Made by a program: the position numbers and the translations under genes. Source: an uncultured Collinsella sp. (GTDB taxonomy: Bacteria > Actinomycetota > Coriobacteriia > Coriobacteriales > Coriobacteriaceae). From it: 53,593 nucleotides of DNA. Location of the stretch: assembly GCA_958453935.1 (NCBI GenBank), contig CAUDZT010000003.1, positions 1 to 53,593 of the forward strand. The letters are read 5' to 3'. Below the pieces are notes generated by a model that saw nothing but the letters and a program-made list of their open reading frames with translations, was not told where the DNA came from and searched no databases. How positions within the stretch are numbered: the stretch's first letter is position 1; every line of letters starts with the position of its first letter. Of this stretch, positions 10,148 to 19,369 are shown in pieces.

Positions 10148-11446
10148 CTACTTGCGCAGCGGCTTGGGCAGCGGAATGCCCGCCGCAATGACGGCGGCGA
10201 TGATCATGCAGACGATACCCTTGAGTGGGAAGCACATGAGCAGCAGGCCCACGACCATGACGGGCTGACGCATGACGGCGCCCATCGTCGAGGCGGTGCA
10301 GACGGCGACGCAAAAGACCGGATCTGCGCCGGTGAGGATGGCAAGGCCATAGCCCAGGCTCACACCCGAGAAGATAACCGGGAAGAAGTGGCCGCCGCGC
10401 CAACCAAGGTTGATGAGGGCGGGCGTCAGCATGGCCTTAACAAGACCGGTCGCGATAAGCACGCCAGCGGGAATGGTCAGATAGGTTTCCATGAGCACAT
10501 CGGCCTGGGTCTCGCCGGCAAACATGGTGTAGGGCAGGACCGTGCCACAGATGGCGAGCGCCAGGCCGGCCAGCATGGCCTTGACGACCGGGCGCTCCCC
10601 TATTGCATGGGACAGTGCCTCGCTTGCATGCTCAGAGACAAAGTACAGCCAACCGCATACGGTGCCGACCAACGCCAGCGGAATGAGCCAGACAAGTTCC
10701 AGGTTACCCACCTGGGCGGCCTCGAACCTGGGCATGCCCATGCCGCCGCCCATAAGCTGGCCGAGCAGCAGATAGGTGCCCAGACCGCCGGCAATCGCGA
10801 TGCCGTAGACCACGGTCTTTTGCGCCTTGGGCAGCTTGATGGTGATCTCATCGGACGCGGAGTCCTCGCCAGCGCCCTGGCCGTCGGCGCTACCGGCGAG
10901 CGGCGCCACAAAGCCAAACACGGGCGCGGTAAAGAGCGCCGTCAGGGCAGCCTGGGTGCCCAGCAGCGTGAGCTCCCTAAACTCGGCGCCAAAGCGACGC
11001 ATGCGGTCGCCGACCCAGCTGCACAGACCCGCGATAACTCCGGTCGGGCCGGCCTCCGGTCCAATACTTCCGCCAAACAGCAGCGGCAGCAATGCCGCAA
11101 GCGAAAGCTTGCCGAGGTTGTCGTACGGGTAGCGACCGTCTTGTTTAACCTTGGCCATCACCTGGTTGAGGTCATCGGTCTTGGTGCCCGTAATCTTTTC
11201 GTACAGACCGATCAGCAGGCCGCCCAGCAAGCAGACAAAAAACGGGTACGGCAGAAAACCGAACGGGCCGCTCGCGAGCTCAGGCGAAGCGACGCCCAGC
11301 GCGTGCGGAATCTCGGTCCATAGATAGTCGACACCGTGCTCCATCGCAAAAAAGAACAGCCAGACCGCGGCGCCTGCGAACGCACCGGTCACGGCAACGC
11401 TAACTAAAAACAGCGCACGGTTTTTGGGTTTTGCAAGACTATCCAT
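10148..11446 (-). CDS. ClC family chloride channel/antiporter
   Basis: This 432-residue protein with more than ten hydrophobic segments carries ClC pore motifs. GGSIGPEAGPTG takes the place of GREGP and keeps the gating glutamate; GWRGGHFFPVIFSG corresponds to the GxFxP selectivity segment. ClC proteins exchange chloride for protons or conduct chloride or fluoride. The motif form is closer to YfeO-like members than to EcClC. RBS GGGAGG is well placed. The 88 bases between it and the ABC permease hold no feature that I can identify. Confidence 0.88.
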   Translation of the reverse strand: MDSLAKPKNRALFLVSVAVTGAFAGAAVWLFFFAMEHGVDYLWTEIPHALGVASPELASGPFGFLPYPFFVCLLGGLLIGLYEKITGTKTDDLNQVMAKVKQDGRYPYDNLGKLSLAALLPLLFGGSIGPEAGPTGVIAGLCSWVGDRMRRFGAEFRELTLLGTQAALTALFTAPVFGFVAPLAGSADGQGAGEDSASDEITIKLPKAQKTVVYGIAIAGGLGTYLLLGQLMGGGMGMPRFEAAQVGNLELVWLIPLALVGTVCGWLYFVSEHASEALSHAIGERPVVKAMLAGLALAICGTVLPYTMFAGETQADVLMETYLTIPAGVLIATGLVKAMLTPALINLGWRGGHFFPVIFSGVSLGYGLAILTGADPVFCVAVCTASTMGAVMRQPVMVVGLLLMCFPLKGIVCMIIAAVIAAGIPLPKPLRK

Positions 11447-11571
11447 CGGGACCTCCCGTGGTCAAATTCGGCAAAGATACGTTTTATTGTAGAGCGAGCG
11501 TTACCCGAACGAGCCAACCGTCTGCGCCGCAAACGGCACCATTGGGAGTCATAGTGGGGCAGGCTCAAGAC

Positions 11572-12105
11572 TTATCCGTTGATAATCGAGGCAATCTCGC
11601 GCAAATCGTCGGCAAAGTAGATGCCGTGCTGGCGCCTCGGGCTCGAAAGCCCTTTATCAATCATGCGTCCGAGCAGCGCCTTGAGATCGTTGTAGTAACC
11701 GTCCAGGTTATACAGGATGCACGGCGCGCTCAGATGCCCCAGCGACACGGCCGACATGACCTCGGCAATCTCCTCGAGCGTACCCGTCCCGCCGGGAAAG
11801 GCAATGAAGGCATCACCAAGCTCGATCATCTTGGCCTTGCGCTCGGCCATGTCGCTCGTCACGATGAGGTCGTCGATGCCATCGTGCTGAAACTCGGCCT
11901 CGATAAAAAAGCTCGGCTCCACGCCCGTCACGTGTCCACCGGCATCGAGCACGCTATCGGCGAGCGCGCCCATCAAGCCCGACTTGGACCCGCCGTATAC
12001 CAACGCGTGTCCGTTAGCGCCAATCCAGTTGCCCAGCTCCTGCACCGCGGGCAGAAACGCCGGGTCATTACCGACGCTGGCACCCAGATACACGGTGATA
12101 TTCAT
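11572..12105 (-). CDS. LOG family protein (cytokinin riboside phosphate phosphoribohydrolase-like)
   Basis: This 177-residue Rossmann-like protein has the LOG motifs GGSKSGLMGALAD and FPGGTGTLEEI (the PGGxGTxxE nucleotide site). Bacterial LOG proteins hydrolyse nucleoside 5'-monophosphates or cytokinin nucleotides to free base and ribose phosphate; the physiological role in gut bacteria is unclear. The neighbouring potassium channel gene lies 36 bases downstream of its start region on the same strand. Confidence 0.92.
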   Translation of the reverse strand: MNITVYLGASVGNDPAFLPAVQELGNWIGANGHALVYGGSKSGLMGALADSVLDAGGHVTGVEPSFFIEAEFQHDGIDDLIVTSDMAERKAKMIELGDAFIAFPGGTGTLEEIAEVMSAVSLGHLSAPCILYNLDGYYNDLKALLGRMIDKGLSSPRRQHGIYFADDLREIASIING

Positions 12106-12141
12106 ATTCAGTCCCCCTCATCGTGACGCACGGCGCCCGTT

Positions 12142-12567
12142 CTAGCGCTGGCGTCGACGATACTCGCGCACGCGACGCGAAAGATCGGCGAGCTCGTCAC
12201 GATCGAGCTCTTCCAAATGCTCAAGATCGTCCATAAAGCGCGCCATGGTGTCCTTTTGGCGCATCTTGATGAGCGTATTGCAGTAGTTCACCGCCACGCC
12301 CGTAAGCATGGCGATGTAGAAGATGCTGATGACGCTCAAAACGACGGTGATAGCGCGGGCAACCGGCGTTTCGGCCGGGATATCGCCAAAGCCGATCGTC
12401 GATACGGTCTCAAAGCTAAACCAGAGGCCATCGCCAAACGTAAGGGTCGCAGGGTCGGACAGCCAGACGGCCGTCGAGCACAGCAGGTAGAAGATAAGGA
12501 ACAGGCCGGTGATGCGCGCAAAGCCAGCCTGGCGCAACACGTCGGCAAGCGTCCTCAACTTGTTCAT
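12142..12567 (-). CDS. Two-helix potassium channel
   Basis: This 141-residue protein has two transmembrane helices around a pore loop with the selectivity filter TIGFGDIP (a GFG variant of GYG). A charged C-terminal helix of about 40 residues contains HLEELDRDELADL. The family conducts potassium across the membrane. I take the ATG at 12567, which has AAAAGGGG before it; a longer reading frame extends into the repeat-rich region upstream and would add 38 residues unlike the family. It may be cotranscribed with the LOG gene. Confidence 0.88.
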   Translation of the reverse strand: MNKLRTLADVLRQAGFARITGLFLIFYLLCSTAVWLSDPATLTFGDGLWFSFETVSTIGFGDIPAETPVARAITVVLSVISIFYIAMLTGVAVNYCNTLIKMRQKDTMARFMDDLEHLEELDRDELADLSRRVREYRRRQR

Positions 12568-12644
12568 CGCGACCCCTTTTCCCAAGCGCCCAATCATGTT
12601 CGTTCGGTATTGTCCCACACTCGACACTCGAGGACGCTCCTTTT

Positions 12645-12806
12645 GTGCTGGCAGAAAGGGACTGTCCCCAACTGCCGGCACATAAGGAACGTCCTAAGTG
12701 CCAACTCCGGCAAAGAGTGTCCCCGGCGACTAGTCGTTTAAGAACGTCCCCAATGACTACTACAACTGCCGGACAGATTGGGAACGTCCCTAAGTGCCGG
12801 ATGTTA
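12645..12806. repeat. Cluster of dispersed GGGACG/GGAACGTCC repeats
   Basis: Within this gap are GGGACTGTCCCC, GGAACGTCCTAAGTGCC, GACTAGTCGTTTAAGAACGTCCCC and GGGAACGTCCCTAAGTGCCGG in close succession. The same words recur at 46-70, 19750-19790, 20095-20180 and 20840-20900. This looks like a nest of short interspersed repeats, probably accumulated by repeated insertion or recombination. No gene is evident. Confidence 0.7.
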
Positions 12807-12861
12807 GGCAAGCTGAGCTGGTATCCTTATGCGGTATTATCGCGACTCGATAGGATTGCCT

Positions 12862-15666
12862 GTGAAACCTTCCGCCGTCCTTCGCTTAGCTCTATATCGC
12901 ACCCTAGCTGTCGCGCTTGCTGCGCTCACACTACTGAGCGCCGTCATGCCCACCCCAGCCTTTGCCGCCGACTCCGACCAGCAGGTCAAGACGGTTCGCG
13001 TTGGCTGGCTCGTCAACAACAAAGGCTTCCAGGAAGGCACGCCGGGCGAGCGCCTCTCGGGATGGGGCTACGAGTACCTCCAGACCCTCTCGTATTACAC
13101 AAAGGGCTGGCAATACGAATACGTTAGCGGCACCTTCTCCGAGCTTATGGACATGCTCGAGGCAGGCGAAATCGACCTCATGCCCAACATCTCGTATTCG
13201 GCAGAACGCGAGCAGAAGCTGCTCTTTTCCTCGAACCCCGAGGGCACCGAGCGCTACTACATCTACGCCAGGCCCGACCGCGACGACCTGGCCAAGGGTG
13301 ACCCCCAGGCGCTCCAAGGCCTCACCATCGGCTGCAACTCTGGCGTTATGCAAACTATCGTCGGCCAGCAGTGGCTCGCCGACGAAGGCGTTACCTGCAC
13401 CTATAAAGAAATCGACACCGGCAGTGCCCTCTTTGAGGCGCTTGCAGACGGCGAGGTCGACGCCGTCATCATGAACGACACCATTTCGTCGCCCGATGCG
13501 TCACCCATGTTCTACGTAGGCTCGAGCGACTACTATTTTGCCGTTCCCAAAAGCCGCCCTGATCTGATGAACGACATCAACGCCGCCATGACGACCATCG
13601 CCCGCGATAACCCGCGCTATAACGAGGAAGTCAAATCGAGTTACTCGACCCAAAACAGTGGCTCGTCATCGCTCACCGGCCCCGAGACCACCTGGCTCAA
13701 AGAAAACGGTAATACCATCACGATCGGCTATCTTAAAAACCAACTTCCCTACTGTACGCAAAATGACGACGGCGAGATGGAAGGGTCGCTCGCCTCGCTT
13801 GCAACGACGTTGCACGACAAGTTTGGCATTACGGTCAAAACAATCGCACTCTCGAGCAACAAACAAATGATCAAAGCCCTTTCCAACGGGACCATCGATG
13901 TCGCCCTGCCGTTGTTTCGCGACTACTGGCTCGCCGAGCAGACAGGGGTCATCCAGTCAAACTCGATGGGAACGGTTTCGCTGACCGCCATTCACAGTGG
14001 CAAAAACCTGAACAGCGACCTTAAGAACATCGCTTGTACAAAGAGCACAATCGTTAACCGTTTTGAGCTCGAAAGTCTCTTTCCGAACGCAACGGTAACC
14101 GAGTATTCGAATGACGGCGAGGTGCTCAAAGCCCTCGATGAGGGGAAGGCACGTTGCATCATTGTCCCCAGCACGCGCCTGGAAACTCTCCGCGACATCT
14201 ACGACATCGAGGATTTCGAAACACAGGAACTCACCAACACGGCACAACTATCGTGTTTAATTTCGCGCGGCAAGCCCGAGCTGCTGGGAATCATCAATAA
14301 GGGCATCGTCAATGCAGGTGAATCGCTCTCTGCAAACAGCTATTTCCCCACATCGTACTCGGCGCAAGAATCGGATGCGTTCCGACTTCTCTACCGCAAC
14401 CGCATCGTCATTGCGGCAGTCGTCATTTGCATTTTGCTCACCGGCATCGTCATCCTTGTCTGGTCGCTTTACCGCGCACAGGAGGAACGGCAGAAAGCCG
14501 ATGCCGCCAACGCCGCCAAAACCGCTTTCCTCACGCGCATGAGCCACGACATCCGCACGCCGCTCAACGGCATCCTAGGCCTTATCGAAATTGAGGAATT
14601 GAGAGAAGGCGACATGCAGGTCGCCCGCGAAAGCCGCGCCAAGGCGCGCGTTGCCGCCAATCACCTGCTGTCACTGATTAACGACATCCTCGAGATGGGC
14701 AGGATCGAGGAGTGCAAAGTGACGCTCGAGCACGAATCATTCAACCTTAAAGAGCTGTGCGACAATGCGCTCGTACTGTGCAAGCTCCGCGCATCGGACC
14801 GCGGCATAACCATGCTCGACACCAGCGAGCCCTACGCTGTCGACCAATATATGATCGGCAGCCCCACCCATATTCGGCAGATCCTTGTCAACCTGCTCGA
14901 CAACAGCATCAAGTACAACAAGCACGGAGGCACCGTCACGTTCTCATCGACCATCAAACCGGTCGACGACGAGCACGCCGTGTTTTGCTTTAGCGTCTCG
15001 GATACCGGCATTGGTATGACGCCCGAGTTTTTGACGCACATTTACGAGCCGTTTGCCCAGGAAGGCGACGATGCGCGTAGCAAGTTCCAAGGAACCGGCA
15101 TTGGCATGTCTATCGTCAAATCGCTCATCGATATGATGGGCGGCACGATTGAGATTTCGAGTGAGGTTGGCGCGGGAAGCACGTTCAACGTCCAGATACC
15201 GCTCGATATCGACAAGAACCCTCAGGCAAAAGAACGTGCGTCCAAGCAGACATACAGTTGCTCGCTTGCCGGCATGAACGTCCTTTTGGCAGAAGACAAC
15301 GAGCTCAATGCCGAAATTGCCCAGGCTCTACTCGAAAGCGAAGGCATCGTCGTAACGCGCGCCGCCGACGGCAACAAAGCAGTCGACCTATACGTTAGTC
15401 GTCCCGCCGGCAGCTTCGATGCGATCCTGATGGACATCATGATGCCGGGCATGGATGGCTACGAGGCAACCCGCGCGATTCGTCTGAGCGAAAAGGCCGA
15501 TGCAGCCGACATCCCCATCATCGCGCTCACTACCAACGCCTTCAACGAGGACGCCAAGGCGGCACACGATGCCGGTATGAACGCCCATCTGCCCAAACCG
15601 CTCGACTTTAACAAGCTCAAAAACATACTCGCCCGCATCAAGAAAAACGGAACTGTTTCGCTATAG
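12862..15666 (+). CDS. Hybrid sensor histidine kinase with two periplasmic solute-binding domains
   Basis: This 934-residue protein has a signal-like N-terminal helix and then two tandem bacterial solute-binding type 3 domains (about 35-265 and 275-490) outside the cell. A transmembrane helix follows near 515. A HisKA domain (His562 in MSHDIRTPLNG), a HATPase_c domain (NLLDNSIKYN, DTGIGM, GTGIGMSIV) and a C-terminal receiver (acceptor Asp858 in LMDIMMPGMDG) complete it. It should sense a small solute and pass phosphate from its own receiver to an unseen partner. I choose GTG 12862, six bases after AGGA, over the in-frame ATG at 12829, which has no ribosome site. Confidence 0.9.
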   Translation: MKPSAVLRLALYRTLAVALAALTLLSAVMPTPAFAADSDQQVKTVRVGWLVNNKGFQEGTPGERLSGWGYEYLQTLSYYTKGWQYEYVSGTFSELMDMLEAGEIDLMPNISYSAEREQKLLFSSNPEGTERYYIYARPDRDDLAKGDPQALQGLTIGCNSGVMQTIVGQQWLADEGVTCTYKEIDTGSALFEALADGEVDAVIMNDTISSPDASPMFYVGSSDYYFAVPKSRPDLMNDINAAMTTIARDNPRYNEEVKSSYSTQNSGSSSLTGPETTWLKENGNTITIGYLKNQLPYCTQNDDGEMEGSLASLATTLHDKFGITVKTIALSSNKQMIKALSNGTIDVALPLFRDYWLAEQTGVIQSNSMGTVSLTAIHSGKNLNSDLKNIACTKSTIVNRFELESLFPNATVTEYSNDGEVLKALDEGKARCIIVPSTRLETLRDIYDIEDFETQELTNTAQLSCLISRGKPELLGIINKGIVNAGESLSANSYFPTSYSAQESDAFRLLYRNRIVIAAVVICILLTGIVILVWSLYRAQEERQKADAANAAKTAFLTRMSHDIRTPLNGILGLIEIEELREGDMQVARESRAKARVAANHLLSLINDILEMGRIEECKVTLEHESFNLKELCDNALVLCKLRASDRGITMLDTSEPYAVDQYMIGSPTHIRQILVNLLDNSIKYNKHGGTVTFSSTIKPVDDEHAVFCFSVSDTGIGMTPEFLTHIYEPFAQEGDDARSKFQGTGIGMSIVKSLIDMMGGTIEISSEVGAGSTFNVQIPLDIDKNPQAKERASKQTYSCSLAGMNVLLAEDNELNAEIAQALLESEGIVVTRAADGNKAVDLYVSRPAGSFDAILMDIMMPGMDGYEATRAIRLSEKADAADIPIIALTTNAFNEDAKAAHDAGMNAHLPKPLDFNKLKNILARIKKNGTVSL

Positions 15667-15708
15667 TTTGCGTTTAACCACCATGCACAGCCAGAAAGGA
15701 AGCCAACG

Positions 15709-16188
15709 ATGTTTAGGCCCTTACGTCGAAAGAAACGCGCCATCACTGACGAGGAAGCGCGCGAGTTGCTCGCCACCTGTAAGCGCGGCGTCTTTGCCGT
15801 CAACGGCGATGATGGCTACCCCTATGCCATTCCCGTCAACTACTTCTTTGACGCCGAGCACGACAAGATTTATTTCCATGGCGCCAAGGCCGGCCACAAG
15901 GTCGATTCGCTCAGGCGTGACGATAAAGTCTGCTTTACCGTTTACGGCAACGAGTGGTACAAGGACGGCGACTGGGCTCCTTACGTCATGAGCACTGTGG
16001 TCTTTGGCCGTTGCCGCCTGGTAGATGAAGCGCCTGCGTTTATCGAGGACAAAGTCCGCCAGCTCGCGCTTAAGTACTACCCTTCTGCCGAAGAAGTCGA
16101 GGAAGAAATCGCCAAAGACATCAAGGGCGTCCAACTCTACGAGATTTCAATTGAGCATCTTTGCGGCAAGCAGATTCAGGAAAAGTAG
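15709..16188 (+). CDS. Pyridoxamine 5'-phosphate oxidase family protein (NimA-like)
   Basis: This 159-residue split-barrel flavin or haem-binding protein contains LATCKRGVFAVNGDDGYPYAIPVNYFFD and IYFHGAKAGHKVDSLRRDDKVCFTVYG, the pattern of the PNPOx-like/nitroimidazole-resistance group. Such proteins bind FMN or F420-like cofactors and reduce small molecules; the substrate is unknown. It begins 42 bases after the hybrid kinase with AAAGGAAG upstream and may be cotranscribed. Confidence 0.88.
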   Translation: MFRPLRRKKRAITDEEARELLATCKRGVFAVNGDDGYPYAIPVNYFFDAEHDKIYFHGAKAGHKVDSLRRDDKVCFTVYGNEWYKDGDWAPYVMSTVVFGRCRLVDEAPAFIEDKVRQLALKYYPSAEEVEEEIAKDIKGVQLYEISIEHLCGKQIQEK

Positions 16189-16220
16189 CGAATGCGAAAA
16201 ACGCGCTCGCTACCCTCTGC

Positions 16221-16263
16221 GCCCCATGCGCCCACGCATTTTGACGGCGTGGGCGCATGGGGC
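16221..16263. terminator. Strong hairpin between convergent genes
   Basis: A perfect 17-bp stem starting GCCCCATGCGCCCACGC, with a 9-base loop, lies between the convergent PNPOx-like and MalY-like genes. Neither side has a good U tract, so it may be a processing or Rho-limiting hairpin rather than a classical terminator. Confidence 0.7.
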
Positions 16264-16287
16264 AGCACTCGAATCGAGCGCCCCCCC

Positions 16288-17499
16288 CTATACCCCAAAA
16301 ACGTAGCGGTCCAGGCGCTCACACGCCTCCTTTACCCGCGAAAGGGGCAGTGCCAGATTCACGCGAATGTGGCAGGGCCCGTGGAACGGGCGGCCGTCCT
16401 GATACCCCACGCCCACACGAGCGCCCTCGTCGAGCAGCCACTGAATATCGCGGCCATGCTCGCGGCACCACTCGGTGCAGTCCAGAAACACCATGTAGGT
16501 GCCCTGCGGACGCGAATAGGACACGCCCGCAAAATGCTTGTCCACGTAATTGCAGAAGTAGTCGACGTTGCCCTCGATGACCTCATTGAGCTCATCAACC
16601 CACTCGTAGCCTTGCGGCTGGTAGGCACCGATAAGCGCGTGCATCGAAAGGACGTTCATCTCGTTGTAGTGGGTCTTGTTGGACACGGCGCACACGCGGT
16701 CGCGCAGCGTCTCGTTATAGATGATGTGGTAGCTGCCGACCAGGCCCGCCAGGTTAAACGTCTTGCTGGGCGCGTAGAGGGCAACCGTGCGCATGTGGGC
16801 GTCCTCGCTCACCGACTGCGTCGGGATATGCTTGTGACCCGACAGGATGATATCGGACCAAATCTCATCCGAGATCACCACGCAATCGTGCTGACGATAG
16901 ATGTCCATGGCGCGCTCGATCTCGTCGCGCCCCCATACGCGGCCGCAGGGATTGTGCGGCGAGCAGAACACCGCGGCATGGATGTGGTTTTGGGCGAGCT
17001 TTCGCTCCATGTCCTCAAAGTCCATGCGCCACACGCCCCGATCGTCGAGCTTAAGCGGGCTGTGGACAATGCGATAGCCCGCGGCTTCGATAGACTTGGT
17101 AAAGCCGATGTAGGTGGGACTGTGGACCAGTACCGCATCGCCCGGCTGGACATATGCGCGCAGCGTCGACACGACACCGCCCAGCACGCCGTTTTCGTAG
17201 CCGATATGCTCCGGCGCCAAGCCCTCAACGCCGTTGCGACGGCTTTGCCATTCGATGATGCGGTCGAAGTACTCGTCACGCGGATTGAAATAGCCAAACA
17301 TGGGATGCTGGGCGCGCTGAATGATGTGTTCCTGAACCGTGGGCACCGTGGCAAAATTCATATCCGCCACCCACATGGGGATGCGGTCGAAGCCCTCGTC
17401 GGGTGCGTTCGGAGCCATGTCGGGAATTTCTCCCCAGGAGTCAACGGCGATGGCGTCCATACCGTGGCGGTCGATAAGCGAGGTAAAGTCGTATTTCAT
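16288..17499 (-). CDS. MalY/PatB family PLP-dependent C-S lyase (aminotransferase fold)
   Basis: This 403-residue fold-type I PLP enzyme has the schiff-base lysine in VALYAPSKTFNLAGLVGSY, the substrate segment WVADMNFATVP near the N-terminus and CSPHNPCGRVW. The MalY/PatB group cleaves cystathionine or cysteine to pyruvate, ammonia and thiol; in gut bacteria such enzymes can release hydrogen sulfide. RBS GGGAG supports the start. It stands alone on the minus strand upstream of trmO. Confidence 0.92.
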   Translation of the reverse strand: MKYDFTSLIDRHGMDAIAVDSWGEIPDMAPNAPDEGFDRIPMWVADMNFATVPTVQEHIIQRAQHPMFGYFNPRDEYFDRIIEWQSRRNGVEGLAPEHIGYENGVLGGVVSTLRAYVQPGDAVLVHSPTYIGFTKSIEAAGYRIVHSPLKLDDRGVWRMDFEDMERKLAQNHIHAAVFCSPHNPCGRVWGRDEIERAMDIYRQHDCVVISDEIWSDIILSGHKHIPTQSVSEDAHMRTVALYAPSKTFNLAGLVGSYHIIYNETLRDRVCAVSNKTHYNEMNVLSMHALIGAYQPQGYEWVDELNEVIEGNVDYFCNYVDKHFAGVSYSRPQGTYMVFLDCTEWCREHGRDIQWLLDEGARVGVGYQDGRPFHGPCHIRVNLALPLSRVKEACERLDRYVFGV

Positions 17500-17611
17500 G
17501 CTGAGCTCCCGTGCAAAGCGGATTGTTTCGGTAGGCGTTATTGTCCACCAGCGTGGGCGGTTTTGGAGCGGAGTTTGGCGCTTAATTTGACGGGTGCGGA
17601 CGAATGGCTGG

Positions 17612-18358
17612 TTAGTCTCGCGCGTCGTTGATGGCGGTTATCGTCAACCTGGTTCCGTCGACCGTAAACGATATGTCAAGCCCAGCATAAGCCAAATGGT
17701 AAACGCGGTTTGGCTCGTGCTTGCTACCCGCACGGCGCGGATCCTGGCGAAGGACCTCGACCAAGCCGGGGAGCTTTGCAGGCGGGACCGTATCTTTCAG
17801 CGCTTGCGGGAACTCAACATCGAGCTCTTGCCACGGCGCGTCCTCAATCCAGCCGCCCGTCGCATCCGGGTGGCAGTCCGCAAACGGAATGTAGGGCTTA
17901 ATGTCGTAGATGGGCGTGCCGTCGCGCAGGTCGGCCCCCAGCACATGAATGATGGGACCATCGTCGGTGAGCTCGACACGATCGAGCTTGACGCAGGTGA
18001 GCCCGATGGGATTAGGGCGAAACGGACTGCGCGTGGCAAATACGCCCACGCGCTCGGCTCCACCCAGACGCGGCGGGCGCACGGTTTTCGACCATTTTGC
18101 GTTGGTGCCGGACCTGTCCTGCGTCTTGGCATCGACTGCTATGTCCTGAGCCGTGCCGCCGGGCGTGCCGTTTTCGAAGCGCCAGAGCAGCCATAGGTGA
18201 GAGAAGGAGTCCAGGCCCTCAACCGCTGCATTGGAGGCAAATTCCGGCTCAAAGATAATGCGCCCCTGCAGGTGAGGCGCCAAAAAGCTGTTGCGCGGGA
18301 TGCCGAACTTCTGCGGCAGATCGGTATGTATGTGTGCAATAGGTTCCATGCCGGTCAT
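17612..18358 (-). CDS. trmO: tRNA (N6-threonylcarbamoyladenosine37-N6)-methyltransferase TrmO
   Basis: TrmO (formerly TsaA/YaeB) methylates t6A37 of certain tRNAs using S-adenosylmethionine. The 248-residue product contains KFGIPRNS, GRIIFEPEF, GLDSFSHLWLLWRFE, RPPRLGGAERVGVFATRSPFRPNPIGL and GADLRDGTPIYDIKPYIPFADCHP, which cover the whole family domain, and a short C-terminal extension. The start is uncertain: ATG at 18358 or 18349, neither with a good Shine-Dalgarno. A much longer open frame reaching 19210 is antisense to the next gene and is not real. Confidence 0.9.
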   Translation of the reverse strand: MTGMEPIAHIHTDLPQKFGIPRNSFLAPHLQGRIIFEPEFASNAAVEGLDSFSHLWLLWRFENGTPGGTAQDIAVDAKTQDRSGTNAKWSKTVRPPRLGGAERVGVFATRSPFRPNPIGLTCVKLDRVELTDDGPIIHVLGADLRDGTPIYDIKPYIPFADCHPDATGGWIEDAPWQELDVEFPQALKDTVPPAKLPGLVEVLRQDPRRAGSKHEPNRVYHLAYAGLDISFTVDGTRLTITAINDARD

Positions 18359-18431
18359 TGTACGGCATGAAGGTGTGGGGCGTCGTGCGCAATTCTTTGT
18401 CGCGGTCCCCCGTCGTGCAACCAACGGTTGC

Positions 18432-18460
18432 TTGGAAGGGCGTCTGCCGCCGCGTATGCT
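18432..18460 (+). promoter_or_regulatory. Promoter of the HTH/TipAS regulator
   Basis: TTGGAA (18432-18437) and TATGCT (18455-18460) are spaced by 17 bp, 30 bases before the ATG at 18491. The same -35/-10 pair occurs before the topoisomerase operon at 49061-49089. Confidence 0.6.
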
Positions 18461-18490
18461 TAAGCCATCAACCAGCAGAAAGGAGCCGCT

Positions 18491-19318
18491 ATGGCCTTCG
18501 CAGAAAAGCTCATTGCTGTCCGTCGCGCCCATCACCTTACCCAAGAGCAGCTCGCCGCCAAGCTCTTCGTCACACGCCAGGCCATCAGCCGTTGGGAGCG
18601 CGGCGAGGTCACCCCTGGCATCGACATGATGAAGCTCATCGCCGCCGTGACCGGCGAGCCTCTGTCCCATCTGCTCGAAATGCCCGAGCACTATTGCCAG
18701 AGCTGCGGCATGATACTCACGCCCGACGACTGCGGCACCGATGCTCACGGCGCAACGACCGACCATTACTGCAAGTGGTGCTACGACCACGGCAAGTACA
18801 CCTACGAGACCACGATGGAGGCCATGATTGAGGATTGCGCCCCGCACCTGGCACAAAACACCGGTATGTCGCTCGACGAAGCCGTCTCGCTCATGGGCGC
18901 CGTGCTGCCGCAATTGGAGCGCTGGCGCACCGTGCAGGAAAACGAGGAGCGCTACGGTGCCGAGGCGCGGGCGCGCTATGGCGACGAGGCCGTCGATGCA
19001 GCAAACGAGGCACTGCTGGACATGGACCCCGAGACATGGAACGACATGAAGGAACTTGAACGCGCTATTCTGGGCCAGCTCTCGATCGCCATGGGCGACG
19101 GCGAACCGGATGGAAGCGAGGCGCGCAAGCTTGTCGCAATGCACCGTCGATGGATTGGCCTTAACTGGGGACACGAACCCCAAGACGAAGCATACCTGGG
19201 CCTCGCCCACGGCTATCTTGCCGATCAGCGCTTTATCGACTACTACGACAAGCCCTGCGGCGCCGGAGCCACGGCGTTTCTGGTACAGGCAATCGAGTCG
19301 TCGTTGACGCGTGCATAG
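18491..19318 (+). CDS. XRE-family regulator with zinc-ribbon and TipAS-type domains
   Basis: This 275-residue protein has three parts. Residues 5-60 form an XRE helix-turn-helix (LTQEQLAAKLFVTRQAISRWERG). Residues 73-105 form a small zinc ribbon with four paired cysteines (YCQSCG and YCKWCYDHGKY). Residues 140-275 match the TipAS antibiotic-recognition fold, with the hallmark AMHRRWIGLNW, YLGLAHGYLADQRFIDYYD and the final AIESS. TipAS is normally the drug-binding half of MerR-type TipA; here an XRE head replaces it. It probably senses a small molecule. RBS AAAGGAG. Confidence 0.88.
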   Translation: MAFAEKLIAVRRAHHLTQEQLAAKLFVTRQAISRWERGEVTPGIDMMKLIAAVTGEPLSHLLEMPEHYCQSCGMILTPDDCGTDAHGATTDHYCKWCYDHGKYTYETTMEAMIEDCAPHLAQNTGMSLDEAVSLMGAVLPQLERWRTVQENEERYGAEARARYGDEAVDAANEALLDMDPETWNDMKELERAILGQLSIAMGDGEPDGSEARKLVAMHRRWIGLNWGHEPQDEAYLGLAHGYLADQRFIDYYDKPCGAGATAFLVQAIESSLTRA

Positions 19319-19369
19319 ACCGCGGCGGCTTTGGGTATTTCAATCGAAACCTCAACCGATTGGAGACCT

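Noticed and set aside
10112..11323. 403-residue plus-strand open frame
   Set aside because: It is antisense to the ClC gene and has no recognisable domain.
12829..12861. ATG 12829 as start of the hybrid kinase
   Set aside because: There is no ribosome site; GTG 12862 has AGGA at good spacing and gives a cleaner signal peptide.
18359..19210. N-terminal extension of the TrmO frame to 532 residues
   Set aside because: The extension is antisense to the HTH/TipAS gene and does not match TrmO.
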